Assembly (NCBI GenBank): GCA_046347015.1
Contig: JAXMHA010000016.1
Coordinates: 1 to 64,000, forward strand
DNA length: 64,000 bases
Direction: 5' to 3'
DNA from: Dokdonella_A sp046347015
GTDB lineage: Bacteria; Pseudomonadota; Gammaproteobacteria; Xanthomonadales; Rhodanobacteraceae
The position numbers were made by a program, and so were the translations under genes. This document shows positions 62,756-64,000 of the stretch, in pieces. The notes beneath the pieces were generated by a model. That model was not told the DNA's origin. It saw nothing but the letters and a program-made list of their open reading frames with translations, and made no database searches. Every line of letters begins with the position of its first letter. Within the stretch, counting starts at the first letter, position 1.

Positions 62756-62953
62756 ATGAGCCTGACCAGCGCCACCATGAGATTGAACCCGCTTTTCCTG
62801 CGCCACGACCTGATGATCGAACTCGGCCGCCTCGAAATGGTGATGGACGATGTTCGCACCCGGGGTGCGGCCGACGAGCAGACCGGCATCATCGGCGAAC
62901 TCGAATCGCGCCGTGCACGGATCAACGAGGCACTGAGCAAATTGCCGGTGTGA
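62756..62953 (+). CDS. 65-residue helical protein under sigma-54 control, unknown function
   Basis: A small protein starting MSLTSATMRLNPLFLRHDL and rich in charged helical sequence (MIELGRLEMVMDDVRTRG, GELESRRARINEALSKL). It has no signal peptide, membrane segment or cysteine. Support for it being real comes from context: a consensus sigma-54 promoter, aggaga eight bases before the ATG, and a strong terminator 150 bases after the stop. I do not recognise the family. Its helical, heptad-like pattern may mean it oligomerises or binds a partner. Sigma-54 use suggests a link to pili, flagella, nitrogen or envelope functions. Confidence 0.65.
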   Translation: MSLTSATMRLNPLFLRHDLMIELGRLEMVMDDVRTRGAADEQTGIIGELESRRARINEALSKLPV

Positions 62954-63102
62954 AACCGGCAAACCGGATATCGATCATCGCCGGGTGCGGCGCCGAGGAT
63001 CGGCGCCTTCCACCCTTCAGCGTCGCGATGCTGGCGCTGCACCCGGCGTGATCGGCCAGCGGGGTCTTCGTGAATTCGGACGGGGGGAGTCCGACGGGGG
63101 AG

Positions 63103-63134
63103 AGAGAGGCCGCACGGAGCGGCCTCTCTTTTTT
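63103..63134 (+). terminator. strong Rho-independent terminator
   Basis: AGAGAGGCCGC (63103-63113) pairs perfectly with GCGGCCTCTCT (63119-63129) around the loop acgga, followed by six T residues. It ends the transcript of the small sigma-54 gene and lies directly before the convergent end of pepN. Confidence 0.92.
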
Positions 63135-63135
63135 G

Positions 63136-64000
63136 TCAGCCACCCAGCGTGCGCGTGACGATATCGGCCAAGTCGGCCGAACTGGCAGGACGTGACGCCA
63201 GCCGTTCGAGTTCGGCGCGCATGTTGTCGCGCCGGACCGGCTCGAGCCGGCGCCAACTCCCGAACGCCGGCGCGAGCCGCGCGGCCACTTGCGGATTGAT
63301 CGCATCGAGGCGGGCGATGGCTGTCGAAACCAGCCGATAGCCAGCCCCATCCGCGCGGTGGAACGCAACGGGATTGCGCAGCGCGAACGCGCCCAGCAAT
63401 GCATATACGTCGTTCGGATTGGCCCAGTGGAATCGGGCATCGCCGGTGAGGCTGGCGACCGTTTCGACCGCACTTTCCACTGCACGTGTTGCCTGCACGG
63501 AGAACCACTTCTGCAGGACCAGCGGCTCCTCGCGATAGCGATCGGCGAACGACGCGAGTTGGGCTTCGGCATCGCCGGCTCCGTGATGCACGAGCACGAC
63601 CAGCGCCGCCAGGCGATCCGTGAGGTTGTCGGCGGCAACGTGGTGCCGGCGGGCGAGTTCGAGATGCCGGACGTCGGCACGCGCCAGCAGGCCAAGGCAC
63701 GCGTTCCGCAGGCGCCGCGCTGCCGGTTCCGCCATCCGCCCGCTTCCCGCGACCCGCGATGTCCAGCGCGCCAGCAACTCCCCCTCGAGTGCAACCGCGA
63801 GGTTGTCGACCAGCGCTTCCCGCGCCGCGTGCACCGCCACCGGATCCAGCGGATCGACGCCCTCGCCAAGCGTCACCTCGTCCGGCGGCGTCAACAACTC
63901 CGCCACCAGCGCCGCGTCGGCAGCCGGATCCGCGAGTGCCGCGCGCAGTGCGCCAGCCCACGCCGCAATTCCGGCCGCCGGTGGCGCCCCGACCGACAGC
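63136..64000 (-). CDS. pepN: aminopeptidase N, C-terminal part (partial)
   Basis: The gene enters from the right edge with its 5' part missing; 288 codons including the stop are present. The sequence matches the C-terminal helical domain of the M1 family aminopeptidase PepN: WANPNDVYALLGAFALRNPV, FHRADGAGYRLVSTAIARLD, INPQVAARLAPAFGSWRRLE and the end ADIVTRTLGG. The catalytic HExxH region lies outside the window. PepN is a broad cytosolic zinc aminopeptidase. Identification rests on the similarity of this C-terminal domain to E. coli PepN. Confidence 0.9.
   Translation of the reverse strand, partial: LSVGAPPAAGIAAWAGALRAALADPAADAALVAELLTPPDEVTLGEGVDPLDPVAVHAAREALVDNLAVALEGELLARWTSRVAGSGRMAEPAARRLRNACLGLLARADVRHLELARRHHVAADNLTDRLAALVVLVHHGAGDAEAQLASFADRYREEPLVLQKWFSVQATRAVESAVETVASLTGDARFHWANPNDVYALLGAFALRNPVAFHRADGAGYRLVSTAIARLDAINPQVAARLAPAFGSWRRLEPVRRDNMRAELERLASRPASSADLADIVTRTLGG

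Overview
The window reads as chromosomal DNA of a GC-rich gammaproteobacterium, most likely of the order Lysobacterales (Xanthomonadales). The best evidence is the run of a Clp-type CRP homologue, a speD whose protein opens VVKPLPRLKLQGFNNLTKAL, and coq7. A vitamin-B12-dependent ribonucleotide reductase split into two genes fits. So does a secreted beta-helix protein ending in an IFxxGF[DE]-like tail. No transposase, phage gene or CRISPR array was seen.

Region 1 (1 to about 27.8 kb) is accessory. It opens with the 3'-truncated, left-edge end of an EpsB-type polyprenyl-phosphate sugar transferase, glmS, and a gene remnant that fuses a WYL-type regulator to the tail of an AAA+ ATPase. Next comes a tight leftward operon (4.4-11.0 kb): SAM methyltransferase, CelD-like acyltransferase, JmjC/cupin-like oxygenase, second CelD-like acyltransferase, ATP-grasp enzyme and family 2 glycosyltransferase. 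After a frameshifted thiamine-diphosphate enzyme and a TIGR04325-type methyltransferase, a rightward assembly line follows (14.4-27.8 kb). Its first protein is A-T-KS-AT-T-aminotransferase, its second is C-A-T-C-T, and two alpha/beta hydrolases of the exosortase-A-associated kind close it. Hand-read specificity codes suggest valine, then malonate with beta-amination, then glycine. I infer a short unusual amino-acyl or peptidyl product that may decorate a surface polysaccharide. This is the most novel system in the window.

Region 2 (27.7-43.9 kb) holds DUF488, an FNR-type iron-sulfur regulator with nnrS and sirB2-like genes (nitrogen-oxide or low-oxygen response), and nrdJa/nrdJb with a histone-H1-like gene between them and paired NrdR-like boxes upstream. 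It continues with a Do-type periplasmic protease, a PstS-like binding protein with a lysine/alanine tail, an M17 aminopeptidase, a histidine-kinase-like protein lacking its histidine, an NAD-binding epimerase, an extracellular lipase and a DUF962 protein.

Region 3 (44.0-64.0 kb) is mostly housekeeping: purC, a DjlA-like co-chaperone, rpe, lipA, clp, speD, coq7, rplM-rpsI, tRNA-Gln(CUG), mnmG and the 3' part of pepN. Set among these are an ECF sigma factor overlapping a membrane Ser/Thr kinase, a choice-of-anchor-Q beta-helix protein, a GlcF-like iron-sulfur protein, an FHA-GGDEF protein and a YbaY-like lipoprotein. Between mnmG and pepN lies a small gene with a near-perfect sigma-54 promoter, its own terminator, and upstream a GGA-rich structured segment that may be a small RNA.
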